Shown in pieces: positions 42,198 through 50,868 of a stretch of 64,000 nt of DNA (its first letter is position 1; the number at the start of each line of letters is the position of its first letter). Both the position numbers and the translations under genes were made by a program. The notes beneath the pieces are model-generated. The model worked only from the letters and a program-made list of their open reading frames with translations. It ran no database searches and was not told the origin of the DNA. The DNA is from JBDHWI01 sp964590135 (lineage in GTDB: Bacteria; Chloroflexota; Anaerolineae; J036; Brachytrichaceae): positions 62,001-126,000 of the forward strand of contig CAZPVX010000006.1 of the NCBI GenBank assembly GCA_964590135.1, given 5' to 3'.

Positions 42198-43193
42198 TCA
42201 CGCGAATCGTTTTGTCACTTCGATCAATGCTTCCAACTCACCAGGTTCAGGGATGCCGCGTGAGTCGAACATGAAATATGTGCAGCCGGCCTTGATGAGC
42301 GCCTCGATCTTCGCCGCCACCTGATCCGGCGTGCCCCAGATGCCGGATTCACGAATGAAGTCATCACGCACGCGGCGTTCAATCTCCTCTTGCGTGCGAC
42401 CCACGCTGCCGCCGCCGAACCACGTCAGCCGCAACGAGTCGAAATCGCGGCCAATGGCATCACACTCACGCTTGAGGATCTCCACCTTGCGCGCATAGTC
42501 ATCAGCATAGGCCGTGACGTTCCACCAGTCGGCATTGCGCGCCACGATGGGCAACGTCTTCTTCTCGCCGCCGCCGCCGATCATCAGAACGGGCGGACGT
42601 GGCGTCTGTGGCAAATTGATGGCGTCTTCAATCCGATAGTATTTGCCGGCAAAGCTGCTTCTGGTCTGCGTCCACATACGCTTGATGATCTGAACTGCCT
42701 CCTCCAATTCAGCGATCCGCTGACCGGCCGGCGGGTAATCGTAGCCATACGCGAGATGCTCGTCCGCCTTCCAGCCGGCGCCGATGCCCAGAATCAAGTT
42801 GCCATTCGTCAGATACTGAATCGTGCTGGCCATCTTCGCCGTCAAGGCTGGATTGCGATAGCCCTGCCCCAGCACCATCGTTCCCCAGCGCAGATGCGGC
42901 GTGAGGGCGGCATAGAACGCCAGCGCAGTCAACGCCTCGAGGCAATCATCATCATCCCATTGAAAATGATCGGTCACCCATGCGCTGTCCCAGTGGCCGG
43001 TGATGATGTTGAGCGCGCGGCGCACGCCGGCATCCCAGCGATCGCGGCCGGCGCGCCCCTGCGGACCAGGTGCCATCCAGCGCGCCCAACCCTGCCACGC
43101 ATCATGGCGGTTGGGCAGAAAGTAGTCTTTTTTCGCGTTGTAGCCAGGCGGCAAAACCCAGCCGAATTGAACGGGTGCTGTTGAAGCAGACAT
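42198..43193 (-). CDS. LLM-class flavin/F420-dependent oxidoreductase
   Basis: A 331-residue luciferase-like TIM-barrel oxidoreductase from ATG 43193. Visible blocks include DSAWVTDHFQWDDDD, LRWGTMVLGQGYRNPALTAKMASTIQYLTNGNLILGIGAGWKADEHLAYGYDYP, IIKRMWTQ and PPVLMIGGGGEKKTLPIVARNADWWN. The GIGAGW and GGGGEK segments match F420-binding members, although FMN cannot be excluded. The substrate is unknown. It is divergent from the penicillin-acylase gene with starts 41 nt apart. Confidence 0.88.
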   Translation of the reverse strand: MSASTAPVQFGWVLPPGYNAKKDYFLPNRHDAWQGWARWMAPGPQGRAGRDRWDAGVRRALNIITGHWDSAWVTDHFQWDDDDCLEALTALAFYAALTPHLRWGTMVLGQGYRNPALTAKMASTIQYLTNGNLILGIGAGWKADEHLAYGYDYPPAGQRIAELEEAVQIIKRMWTQTRSSFAGKYYRIEDAINLPQTPRPPVLMIGGGGEKKTLPIVARNADWWNVTAYADDYARKVEILKRECDAIGRDFDSLRLTWFGGGSVGRTQEEIERRVRDDFIRESGIWGTPDQVAAKIEALIKAGCTYFMFDSRGIPEPGELEALIEVTKRFA

Positions 43194-43234
43194 ACGCAAA
43201 TCATACTTCCCACTCTGTGCTAAAACGCAGGCAC

Positions 43235-45733
43235 ATGAAAATCCTCAGCCGCATTCTCATCATCGTCCTGATCGTCATCGTTGTGTTGGCGGTTGTCGCC
43301 GGCGGCGCATTCACCGTCACCACGCGCGACTCCTTCCCCCAAGCCAGCGGCACGCTCAAACTGCCTGGGTTGAAGAGCAACGTGGAGATCATCCGCGACA
43401 AGTTTGGCGTGCCGCACATCTACGCCGACACACCCGAGGATCTGTTCCGCGCGCAGGGCTTCGTCCACGCGCAGGACCGCTTCTTCCAGATGGAGTTCCA
43501 GCGCCGCATCGGGCAGGGCCGGCTGGCTGAGCTGTTCGGCAAGGGCGCGCTGGGCCAGGATAAATTCATCCGCACCGTCGGCTGGATGCACACCGCCGAA
43601 GAGGAGGTGAAGTCGCTGGATGGGGAGGTGAAGAGCGCACTGGAGAGCTACGCCGCCGGCGTGAATGGCTACGCGCTGCCCAACGCCGGCAGACTTGGCC
43701 TGGAGTTCAAGGTGCTGCGCCTGATTGGCCGGCAGTGGTCGCCTGAACCCTGGACACCGCTCAACTCACTCACCTGGGGCAAGGCGATGAGCTACAACCT
43801 CGGTGGCAACATGGATCAAGAATTGATACGCATGATCCTGGCCGAGCGCGGCGGCAGCGAACTTGCTGACTTGATCTTCCCACCCTACCCCGATGACATG
43901 CCGGTGATCGTGCGCCAACCCTCTGCCCACATCAATAACCCACTGGCGAGGCAGCGCAGGACGGAGGTGAATGCCGCCTTTCCATCTTTTTACCAACCGG
44001 CCCCTTCATCCGTCGAAGCGCTCTACGGCCTGCACAAATCTGTGCAAAACGCCATCGGATTGTCGCACGACCCAGCCATTGGCAGCAACAACTGGGTGGT
44101 GGCCGGCAGTCGCAGCGCCACTGGCAAGCCTCTGCTCGCCAACGACCCGCATCTCGGCATCCAGATGCCGAGCATCTGGTACATCAACGGCCTGCATTGC
44201 CGCGTGGTGAACGATGTCTGCCCCTACGATGTGGTCGGCGTCAGCTTCCCGGGCACGCCCGGTGTCATCCTCGGCCACAACGCGCGCATCGCCTGGGGAG
44301 TGACAAACACTGGCCCTGACACGCAAGACCTGTTCATCGAGAAACCGAACCCGCAAAACCCGAATGAGTTTGAATACAAAGGCAAATTCGAGCCGGCGCA
44401 GTTGCGCGAGGAAATCATCAAGGTTGCCGGCGGCGAGCCGGTCACGCTGACTGTGCGCGTCACGCGACACGGGCCCATTCTGAACGATGCGATGGCAGAT
44501 TTGAAAGACCGGCCGCCGCTGGCGCTGCAGTGGGCGGCGCTGCAACCCGGCGCGCTGTTCAGGGCGGTGTTGCAAATCAACAAGGCGCAGAATTGGGATG
44601 CCTTCCGCGAGGCATTGCGCCATTGGGACACGCCGGCGCAAAACTTCGTCTATGCAGACGTCGATGGCAACATTGGCTATCAGATGCCAGGCAACATCCC
44701 CATCCGCGCCGGCAGCGACGGCAAGGCGCCGGCGGACGGCGCATCCGGCCAGTTCGATTGGATCGGTGCGATCCCCTTCGACAAACTGCCCTTTGCCTAC
44801 AACCCGCCAGAGGGTTACATCGTCACCGCCAACAACGCAGTGATCGATGCGCAGGCATATCCGTTCTTCCTCGGCGCAGATTGGGACTATGGCTACCGCG
44901 CCAAACGCATCGAGCAGCTGATCCTCGAGAAAGACACGCTGAGCGTGGACGACATGCGGCAGATGCACATGGATTCGCATTCGATCTTCGCCGGCGAGAT
45001 CATGCCCTACATCACCGCCATTGAGCCGAGCGACCCGCGCGAGGCCGACGCGATCAAGCGCATGACGAACTGGGATGGCAATTGCAATGCAAACAGCAAT
45101 GGCTGCGCAATTTTCGAGGCGTATTGGCGCGCGCTGTCACACGCCGCGCTGGATGACGAAGTGGGCGATTCACTTGCGGCGGATGTCAATGGCAGCGGCA
45201 CGCATTCGCAGATCACCTTGCGCGCACTGCTGGCTGACCCTGGCAGCAAGTGGTGGGACAACATCAACACGCCGGAAAAAGAAACGCGCGATGCGATCAT
45301 GCTGCAAGCGCTGAAGCAAACGGTCACCACTTTGCAGACGCGCATGGGCAGCGATATGGGCGCCTGGCAATGGGGCAAGATTCACACCGTGACGTTTGAA
45401 AATCAGACGCTCGGCCGCAGCGGCACACAACCCATCGAGGACCTGTTCAACCGCGGGCCATACGCAGTGGGCGGCGGCATGGGGCTGGTGAATGCCGTCG
45501 GCGTCGGGCGCGACTTCAGCGCCGGCTCCGGCCCCTCGTGGCGCGCAGTCTACGATGTAAATGACTGGTCGAACTCGCTCGGCATCCACACCACCGGTCA
45601 GAGCGGCCATGCTCTGCACCCCAACTACGACGACATGATTCCGCTTTGGTTGAAGGGTGACAGCACGCCGCTGTTGTGGACGCACGATGAAGTGGCAAAG
45701 AGCGGGGTTGCAACGCTGGTGCTGGAACCGTGA
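43235..45733 (+). CDS. Penicillin acylase family protein (Ntn hydrolase)
   Basis: An 832-residue exported precursor of the penicillin amidase / acyl-homoserine lactone acylase family. An N-terminal hydrophobic helix (about 5-26) is a signal anchor. VEIIRDKFGVPHIYADTPEDLFRAQGFVHAQDRFFQME opens the alpha-chain region. GSNNWVV carries the N-terminal nucleophile Ser284 at the autocleavage site, followed by LANDPHLGIQMPS and PGVILGHNARIAWGVTN. Substrate cannot be told from sequence; beta-lactam amides or quorum signals are both possible. ATG 43235 follows a divergent LLM gene. Confidence 0.92.
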   Translation: MKILSRILIIVLIVIVVLAVVAGGAFTVTTRDSFPQASGTLKLPGLKSNVEIIRDKFGVPHIYADTPEDLFRAQGFVHAQDRFFQMEFQRRIGQGRLAELFGKGALGQDKFIRTVGWMHTAEEEVKSLDGEVKSALESYAAGVNGYALPNAGRLGLEFKVLRLIGRQWSPEPWTPLNSLTWGKAMSYNLGGNMDQELIRMILAERGGSELADLIFPPYPDDMPVIVRQPSAHINNPLARQRRTEVNAAFPSFYQPAPSSVEALYGLHKSVQNAIGLSHDPAIGSNNWVVAGSRSATGKPLLANDPHLGIQMPSIWYINGLHCRVVNDVCPYDVVGVSFPGTPGVILGHNARIAWGVTNTGPDTQDLFIEKPNPQNPNEFEYKGKFEPAQLREEIIKVAGGEPVTLTVRVTRHGPILNDAMADLKDRPPLALQWAALQPGALFRAVLQINKAQNWDAFREALRHWDTPAQNFVYADVDGNIGYQMPGNIPIRAGSDGKAPADGASGQFDWIGAIPFDKLPFAYNPPEGYIVTANNAVIDAQAYPFFLGADWDYGYRAKRIEQLILEKDTLSVDDMRQMHMDSHSIFAGEIMPYITAIEPSDPREADAIKRMTNWDGNCNANSNGCAIFEAYWRALSHAALDDEVGDSLAADVNGSGTHSQITLRALLADPGSKWWDNINTPEKETRDAIMLQALKQTVTTLQTRMGSDMGAWQWGKIHTVTFENQTLGRSGTQPIEDLFNRGPYAVGGGMGLVNAVGVGRDFSAGSGPSWRAVYDVNDWSNSLGIHTTGQSGHALHPNYDDMIPLWLKGDSTPLLWTHDEVAKSGVATLVLEP

Positions 45734-45830
45734 TTTCAGATTCGCGGTGATGAGAGAGAGGAAGCAGGGCACGCCCCTCACCTCTCTTTTGTCACCTGAC
45801 CCGCCTCGCTTCCATCCAATTGCGCTCCGC

Positions 45831-45836
45831 TATAAT
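45831..45836 (+). promoter_or_regulatory. -10 element of the tRNA-Gly promoter
   Basis: A perfect TATAAT lies 9 nt upstream of the mature tRNA 5' end, giving a start at about 45842. No good -35 is evident. Confidence 0.5.
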
Positions 45837-45844
45837 CACGCTGC

Positions 45845-45917
45845 GCGGGTATAGCTGAGTTGGTACAGCGTCTGCCTTCCAAGCAGAAGATCACGGGTTC
45901 GAGTCCCGTTGCCCGCT
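45845..45917 (+). tRNA. tRNA-Gly, anticodon TCC
   Basis: A complete cloverleaf. The 7-bp acceptor stem pairs GCGGGTA (45845-45851) with TGCCCGC (45910-45916), with one G-T pair. The D stem is GCTG/CAGC, the anticodon stem TCTGC/GCAGA encloses CTTCCAA (anticodon TCC at 45878-45880), and the T stem ACGGG/CCCGT encloses TTCGAGT. The CCA end is not encoded. It reads GGA and GGG glycine codons. Confidence 0.97.
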
Positions 45918-45932
45918 TCGCCATCCGACCTT

Positions 45933-45960
45933 AAACTCCCGATACACATTTCGGGGGTTT
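45933..45960 (+). terminator. Intrinsic terminator after tRNA-Gly
   Basis: A 10-bp stem (AAACTCCCGA at 45933-45942 with TCGGGGGTTT at 45951-45960, one G-T pair) is followed by a T-rich run (CTTGTTTT). It lies 16 nt after the tRNA. Confidence 0.75.
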
Positions 45961-45994
45961 CTTGTTTTCCGCGCTGCGCTACAAAAGGTGAAAG

Positions 45995-47284
45995 ATGAAA
46001 GCAATAATCACCGCTGACCTCTTGAACGTGCGCGCCGGCCCCAGCCGAGACAGCGCTGTGATCGGCACCTTGAGGGGCGGCAGCACCGTAGAGGTGTTGA
46101 GTGTGACGGATGGCTGGGCTGCGCTGGCAGTGAGCGCCGGCGGCGCTGCGGTCATGCAGGCTGCTCAGCCGGTAGTCGCCTATGTCTCAGCCGAATTCCT
46201 CGACCTGGGGCAAGGCAATAGTGCGCCGCCGGCGCAGCCGCCCGTCGTCGTGCCACCAGTTTCCACTGCGCCGGCCACCACGCCATCAGCCAGCGCCTAC
46301 GTGCTTGGCCTCAACACGCTGACCAATGGCGGGCTGGCGCGCCAGGAAGCTGAGCGTGGCTGTCGCTACTTTCTCTGCATGAACGACTTCGCCAGCGCAT
46401 CAGCGCTCAAACGCGCCTTCCCCGATGCCATCGTCATGGCGCGGCGCTTCTTCGATCATGGTTGGATGCCCAACGCTGATCAAATCATGAACGGACTTGA
46501 AGGTGCGACAGACAAGAATCTGATCTATATCGGCTTGAACGAAGCCGATCAGATTGGACAGGACGGCGATGCGCTGCGTCAGCGCGCGCAACTCGATCTG
46601 GAAGTAGCGCGGCGCATTCGACAGGGCAGCGGCGCGATCTATGCCGCCGGCACCTTCTCGATGGGCTGTCCCGATTTCACCAACCCAGAGACGTGCCAGA
46701 TCATCCGCGAGCTGTACGCGCCGGCCTACAACGCCGGCTTGATCGCCATCGACATGCACCTCTATTCGCCCAACCCGCAGCACATCAACCAGCCCAGCGA
46801 ATGGCAATGGTTTGAGCGCCGCTGGGAATTTCTGTTCACGCGCTGCGGCTTTGACCCGCGCGTGCGCGCGATCTATTGCAGCGAAACCGGATTGGATGAG
46901 GGCGGCGTCGGCGGCTTCAAGGCGCACGGCACATCACATGAGCAATTCCGCGATTGGTGCGAGAAATACATCGCCCTGCAGAATGCGCCGCTCATCATAG
47001 ACGGCACGAAGTATCCGTCGCCACTGCTTGGCGGCGCAATTTTCCAGCTAGGTGGCAATGCCGACCCGAAGTGGGATGGCTACGATATGACGAATTACCT
47101 GCCAACCTTGCGAAATTTCTATGTTGTGAGCAAAGGGTTGGGCGCGGCGCAAGGTCTGGATGGCAAGGCAAAGTCCAAGCCGGCAAAGAAACCTTCCAAA
47201 AAGAAGGGCAAGAAGCTTGAGAAGAAGATCAGGAAGAAGGCAGCAAAGAAAAGCGACAAGCCGGCCAGGAAGAAATTAAAATAA
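45995..47284 (+). CDS. SH3-domain / glycosidase-like protein with Lys-rich tail
   Basis: A 429-residue protein. Residues about 1-70 form a bacterial SH3b domain (LLNVRAGPSRDSAVIGTLRGG, VTDGWAALAV). A Pro-rich linker (about 75-100) leads to a predicted TIM-barrel glycosidase-like domain with paired acidic motifs IGLNEAD and CSETGLDEGG. The last 45 residues are almost all Lys, Ala, Pro and Arg. No signal peptide is visible, although SH3b domains are usually extracytoplasmic. RBS-like AAAAGGTG precedes ATG 45995. Substrate is unknown and no close family is recognised. Confidence 0.75.
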   Translation: MKAIITADLLNVRAGPSRDSAVIGTLRGGSTVEVLSVTDGWAALAVSAGGAAVMQAAQPVVAYVSAEFLDLGQGNSAPPAQPPVVVPPVSTAPATTPSASAYVLGLNTLTNGGLARQEAERGCRYFLCMNDFASASALKRAFPDAIVMARRFFDHGWMPNADQIMNGLEGATDKNLIYIGLNEADQIGQDGDALRQRAQLDLEVARRIRQGSGAIYAAGTFSMGCPDFTNPETCQIIRELYAPAYNAGLIAIDMHLYSPNPQHINQPSEWQWFERRWEFLFTRCGFDPRVRAIYCSETGLDEGGVGGFKAHGTSHEQFRDWCEKYIALQNAPLIIDGTKYPSPLLGGAIFQLGGNADPKWDGYDMTNYLPTLRNFYVVSKGLGAAQGLDGKAKSKPAKKPSKKKGKKLEKKIRKKAAKKSDKPARKKLK

Positions 47285-47368
47285 GCCAACCACGGCCCAA
47301 CTCGCCATATAGCAAGCCATGCGCGGCGCAAGAATGATCAAGTCGCGCTCTGGGGTATCGTTTCAAGC

Positions 47369-48412
47369 GTGAATGATTTTCAGGCCGATGTCATCGATGG
47401 GCTGGAGCCGTTCGCTCAGGAAGAGTTGGCGCGCGCCGGCGCTCACTCCTTTGCCACACAGCACGGCATCGTCCATTTCTCTTGCGCCGGCAACCCACAC
47501 AAGTTACTTGCGCTGAAAACCGTGCTGGCAGTCTACGCTGCGCGCCGCTTCAGCGTGCCGCGCCCCAGGGCACTGCTCGGAGACCAGCATCTGCGCGCGT
47601 TGCTGGCGCTATTGGATGAGGCAGTGGCGATTGCGGGGCGTGCAGCGTTCCGCACCTTCATGCTCGGCGCCGCCGGCGCGGATTCAGCCATCATGCACCG
47701 CATCAGAGCCGAGATCGCGAGGCACACACGCTTGCAGGAAGTGGCTGAGGATGGTGACTTGCTAGTGCGCCTTTTCCCTTCACCCCCGACCCCTGCGCGA
47801 GAAGGGGAAATGGGCGAGAGCGGCTGGCGCGCGCTGGTGCGCATCTCGCCGCAGCCGCTCGGCACGCGCGCATGGCGCACATGCGTGACGCCCGGCGCGC
47901 TGCAAGCGACGGTCGCGCACGTGATGGCAGGCCTGTCGAACCCCAAGCCCAACGACATCGTGCTGAATGTGTGCTGTGGCAGCGGCACGCTGCTGATCGA
48001 GCGCGGGATGCTGGCGCCGGCGCAACGGCTGATCGGCTGCGATGTGAGTGAGCAGGCATTGGACTGCGCAGCGCGCAACGCGGCGGCATGGCGCGCCGGC
48101 GGCGCAGAGCTGTATGACTGGGATGCGACGCGCCTACCGCTCGAAGACAACAGCGCGAGCGCGCTGCTGGCCGATTTGCCGTTTGGCAATCGCGTCGGCT
48201 CACATGAGGCAAACCGCGCGCTGTATCCTGCCGTATTGCGCGAGGCTGCGCGGGTGGCGAAGGCCGGCGCGCGCTTCGTCGTCATGTCGGCGGAAGTGAG
48301 GCTATTGCAAGCGACATTGCAAGTGCAGGATGCGTGGCAGGTGCAGCAAACGTTGCGCGTGAATCTCGCCGGCCTGCAGCCGATGATTGCGGTGCTGAAA
48401 CACGTTGAATAG
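47369..48412 (+). CDS. THUMP-domain RNA methyltransferase (RlmKL/Trm14-like)
   Basis: A 347-residue predicted SAM-dependent RNA N2-guanine methyltransferase starting at GTG 47369. The N-terminal ferredoxin-like/THUMP region (about 1-170) is followed by a Rossmann methyltransferase with VLNVCCGSGTLLIERGML, GCDVSEQALDCAARNA and the catalytic DLPFGNRVG, a (D/N)PPY/F-type motif. The target (tRNA position 6 or 23S rRNA) cannot be settled. Residues about 135-148 are a low-complexity insertion encoded by a palindromic element at 47772-47810. Confidence 0.85.
   Translation: MNDFQADVIDGLEPFAQEELARAGAHSFATQHGIVHFSCAGNPHKLLALKTVLAVYAARRFSVPRPRALLGDQHLRALLALLDEAVAIAGRAAFRTFMLGAAGADSAIMHRIRAEIARHTRLQEVAEDGDLLVRLFPSPPTPAREGEMGESGWRALVRISPQPLGTRAWRTCVTPGALQATVAHVMAGLSNPKPNDIVLNVCCGSGTLLIERGMLAPAQRLIGCDVSEQALDCAARNAAAWRAGGAELYDWDATRLPLEDNSASALLADLPFGNRVGSHEANRALYPAVLREAARVAKAGARFVVMSAEVRLLQATLQVQDAWQVQQTLRVNLAGLQPMIAVLKHVE
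47772..47810. repeat. Palindromic element inside the THUMP methyltransferase gene
   Basis: TTTCCCTTC (47773-47781) pairs with GAAGGGGAAA (47801-47810), allowing one bulged G. The intervening CCCCGACCCCTGCGC is C-rich. It is in frame and encodes Pro/Gly residues between the two domains, like the element in the XdhC gene. Confidence 0.45.
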
Positions 48413-48579
48413 TCATTTGGCGCCACATCTTTAGCGCTCGCCACACTGTTGGTAAGTCAAATGCGCTGAGGCTCCGGCCTGCCAAGGTTGAGTTGACCAC
48501 AGCACCTCATCGCATCGTCGTGCATCTTCAAAGTGATCGATCTCGCGGACATCAAAAAGATCTGCGATGTTTTTGTCCA

Positions 48580-48608
48580 TTGACCCGCATCCATGCCGGC
48601 CATAAAAT
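48580..48608 (+). promoter_or_regulatory. Promoter of the GH130-GH5 unit
   Basis: -35 TTGACC (48580-48585), exactly 17 nt of spacer and -10 TAAAAT (48603-48608), each 5 of 6 matches, lie 64 nt before the GH130 start. The rest of the 260-nt gap before the gene shows nothing else recognisable. Confidence 0.6.
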
Positions 48609-48672
48609 CGCCTTGATGTGAAGCCAGCCCCGATGGCTCACCCGCGCAATCTCATGACATTCCCTAGCAACT

Positions 48673-49677
48673 ATGGCCCGCAAAACACAACCAAAATCAA
48701 CGACGATCATCGGTGACGCGCTGCCCAACATGCCGTGGCAGGCGCGACCCAAAGGCAACAGCGAGGTGGTATGGCGCTACAGTGCAAACCCGATCATCCC
48801 GCGCGATGCGATTCCCACCTCAAACAGCATCTTCAACAGTGCAGTCGTGCCGTACAAGGGCGCATTCGCCGGCGTTTTCCGCTGCGATGACAAGGCGCGC
48901 CAGATGGACATCAACGCTGGCTTCAGCAAAGACGGCATCAAGTGGAAGATCAACCACAAAACGATCGAGATGATCGGCGACGACCCCGAAGTGACGCGCA
49001 TGCAATATCGCTATGACCCGCGCGTGTGCTGGATCGAAGACCGCTACTATGTGAGTTGGTGCAATGGCTATCACGGCCCGACGATCGGCCTGGCCTACAC
49101 GCACGATTTCGAGAAGTTCTATCAGTTGGAGAACGCCTTCCTGCCATTCAACCGCAACGGCGTGTTGTTCCCGCGCAAGATCAAAGGCAACTTCGCGATG
49201 GTCAGCCGGCCCAGCGACAACGGCCACACGCCCTTCGGCGACATCTACTACAGCGAAAGCCCAGACATGACCTACTGGGGCAAGCACCGCTTCGTGATGG
49301 GCAAGTCGGAAGGCTGGCAAAGCACGAAGATCGGCGCCGGCCCCACTCCCATCGAAACGAAGGAAGGCTGGCTGCTGTTCTATCACGGCGTGTTGACCTC
49401 GTGCAACGGCTTCGTCTACAGTTTCGGCGCGGCGCTGCTCGATCTCGACCAGCCGTGGAAGGTGATGTATCGCACGCGGCCCTATCTGCTCTCGCCGCAG
49501 ACGCTGTATGAGTGCGTCGGCGATGTGCCAAATGTGGCCTTCCCCTGCGCTGCGCTGACTGACGCGCCAACCGGCCGCATCGCGATCTACTACGGCTGCG
49601 CCGACACCGTCACCGGTCTCGCCTTTTGTCAGGTGGATGAGGTGATCGACTTTTTGAAGGCGAACTCAGCCGTATAG
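48673..49677 (+). CDS. GH130 beta-mannoside phosphorylase-like enzyme
   Basis: A 334-residue five-bladed propeller enzyme of glycoside hydrolase family 130, mostly phosphorylases acting on beta-mannosides. Visible blocks: NPIIPRDAIPTSNSIFNSAVVPYKGAFAGVFRCDD, YDPRVCWIEDRYYVSWCNGYHGPTIGLAYTHDFEKF, FPRKIKGNFAMVSRPSDNGHTPFGDIYYSESPDM and GAGPTPIETKEGWLLFYHGV. Asp and His residues in these blocks form the phosphate and sugar site. No signal peptide, so cytosolic. It is followed by a GH5 gene, suggesting mannan-oligosaccharide use. Exact substrate is uncertain. Confidence 0.9.
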   Translation: MARKTQPKSTTIIGDALPNMPWQARPKGNSEVVWRYSANPIIPRDAIPTSNSIFNSAVVPYKGAFAGVFRCDDKARQMDINAGFSKDGIKWKINHKTIEMIGDDPEVTRMQYRYDPRVCWIEDRYYVSWCNGYHGPTIGLAYTHDFEKFYQLENAFLPFNRNGVLFPRKIKGNFAMVSRPSDNGHTPFGDIYYSESPDMTYWGKHRFVMGKSEGWQSTKIGAGPTPIETKEGWLLFYHGVLTSCNGFVYSFGAALLDLDQPWKVMYRTRPYLLSPQTLYECVGDVPNVAFPCAALTDAPTGRIAIYYGCADTVTGLAFCQVDEVIDFLKANSAV

Positions 49678-49698
49678 CGACATTCATTTCAAACGCGC

Positions 49699-49757
49699 AG
49701 GACGCGAAGGCTGCCTACGATCGGGAAGCGCAACTTTTCATCGAGCCTTCGCGTCCT
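49699..49757 (+). repeat. Hairpin between GH130 and GH5 genes
   Basis: AGGACGCGAAGGCT (49699-49712) and its exact complement AGCCTTCGCGTCCT (49744-49757) are separated by 31 nt. There is no T-run. The hairpin may stabilise the upstream transcript or reduce expression of the GH5 gene, which starts 35 nt downstream. Confidence 0.5.
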
Positions 49758-49792
49758 TCAAGCTGCTCGCATCGACTTGTCAGCCTCTTGAC

Positions 49793-50788
49793 ATGCCTCA
49801 CTACGGATTCAACTTCCTGTGGATGTTCTCGAAGGATTGGGCCGGCGCGCCGGCGGATGCAGATCTGCCGGCGCTCGACTTCCTCGCCAAACACGGCTTC
49901 GACTTCGTGCGCATCCCCACCGACTACCGGCTGTGGACGAAGGATTTCGATTACTTCCATCCTGATGAGCGCGTCTTTGAAAAGATCGATGCGTATCTCG
50001 AAGCGTGCCGGCAACGCAACATCCACTTGTGCCTGAATATCCATCGCGCGCCCGGCTATTGCATCAACCGCAACGATCTTGAAAGGCACAACCTGTGGCT
50101 GGACAGAGAGGCGCAGGATGCGTTTGTGTTTTTGTGGGAGACATTTGCACGACGCTATCAGGGCGTGCCGAGCCGGCACCTCAGCTTCGACCTGGTGAAT
50201 GAGCCGCCGAACATTGGGCAATACGGCATGACGCGCGAGAGACACGCCGGCGTAGTGCGTCGCACAGTGGCCGCAATCCGCGCCATCGACCCGCAGCGCG
50301 AGATTGAGATCGATGGGCTGGGTGGCGGCAACTTCGCCATGCCGGAGTTGGCCGACCTTGATGTGATCCAAAGCACGCGCGGTTACCAGCCGATGCCGAT
50401 CAGCCATCACAAAGCCGAATGGTGGTCGGGCTGGCAGGACGCGCCGGCGCCGCTATGGCCGGGAGTCGAATTTACCGGCCACATCTGGGACAAGGAAACA
50501 CTGCGCAAGTTCTACCAACCCTGGCGCGATCTGGAGGCGCTGGGCGCGCGGGTGCACGTCGGCGAGTTCGGTTGCTTCAATCGCACACCCAATGACATCG
50601 CGCTGCGTTGGTTCACCGACTTGTTCAGCCTGTTCCACGAATTTGGCTGGGGCTATTCGCTGTGGGAGTTTAAGGGCGCGTTCGGCATCATCGATCATGG
50701 TCGCACAGATGCACGCTTCGAAAATATCGACGGCTTCAACGTCGACCGCGACCTTTTCGACTTGATGTTGAACAGTCGTATAAATTGA
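49793..50788 (+). CDS. GH5-family glycoside hydrolase, cytosolic
   Basis: A 331-residue TIM-barrel glycosidase. Acid/base Glu137 is in FDLVNEPPN and nucleophile Glu258 in VHVGEFGCFN, the classical GH5 pair. The N-terminus (HYGFNFLWMFS) and HGFDFVRIPTDYRLW match the cellulase/mannanase fold. There is no signal peptide, so it acts inside the cell, in line with the upstream cytosolic GH130 phosphorylase. Beta-mannosidic or glucosidic oligosaccharides are likely substrates; sequence alone does not decide. Confidence 0.88.
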   Translation: MPHYGFNFLWMFSKDWAGAPADADLPALDFLAKHGFDFVRIPTDYRLWTKDFDYFHPDERVFEKIDAYLEACRQRNIHLCLNIHRAPGYCINRNDLERHNLWLDREAQDAFVFLWETFARRYQGVPSRHLSFDLVNEPPNIGQYGMTRERHAGVVRRTVAAIRAIDPQREIEIDGLGGGNFAMPELADLDVIQSTRGYQPMPISHHKAEWWSGWQDAPAPLWPGVEFTGHIWDKETLRKFYQPWRDLEALGARVHVGEFGCFNRTPNDIALRWFTDLFSLFHEFGWGYSLWEFKGAFGIIDHGRTDARFENIDGFNVDRDLFDLMLNSRIN

Positions 50789-50868
50789 GCGATCGGATAT
50801 GCCCTGATCGTTGCCAAATTCGTTTATGAATCGCTCACCTTGCTGCGTTATGGTCGGACACAACGCAT

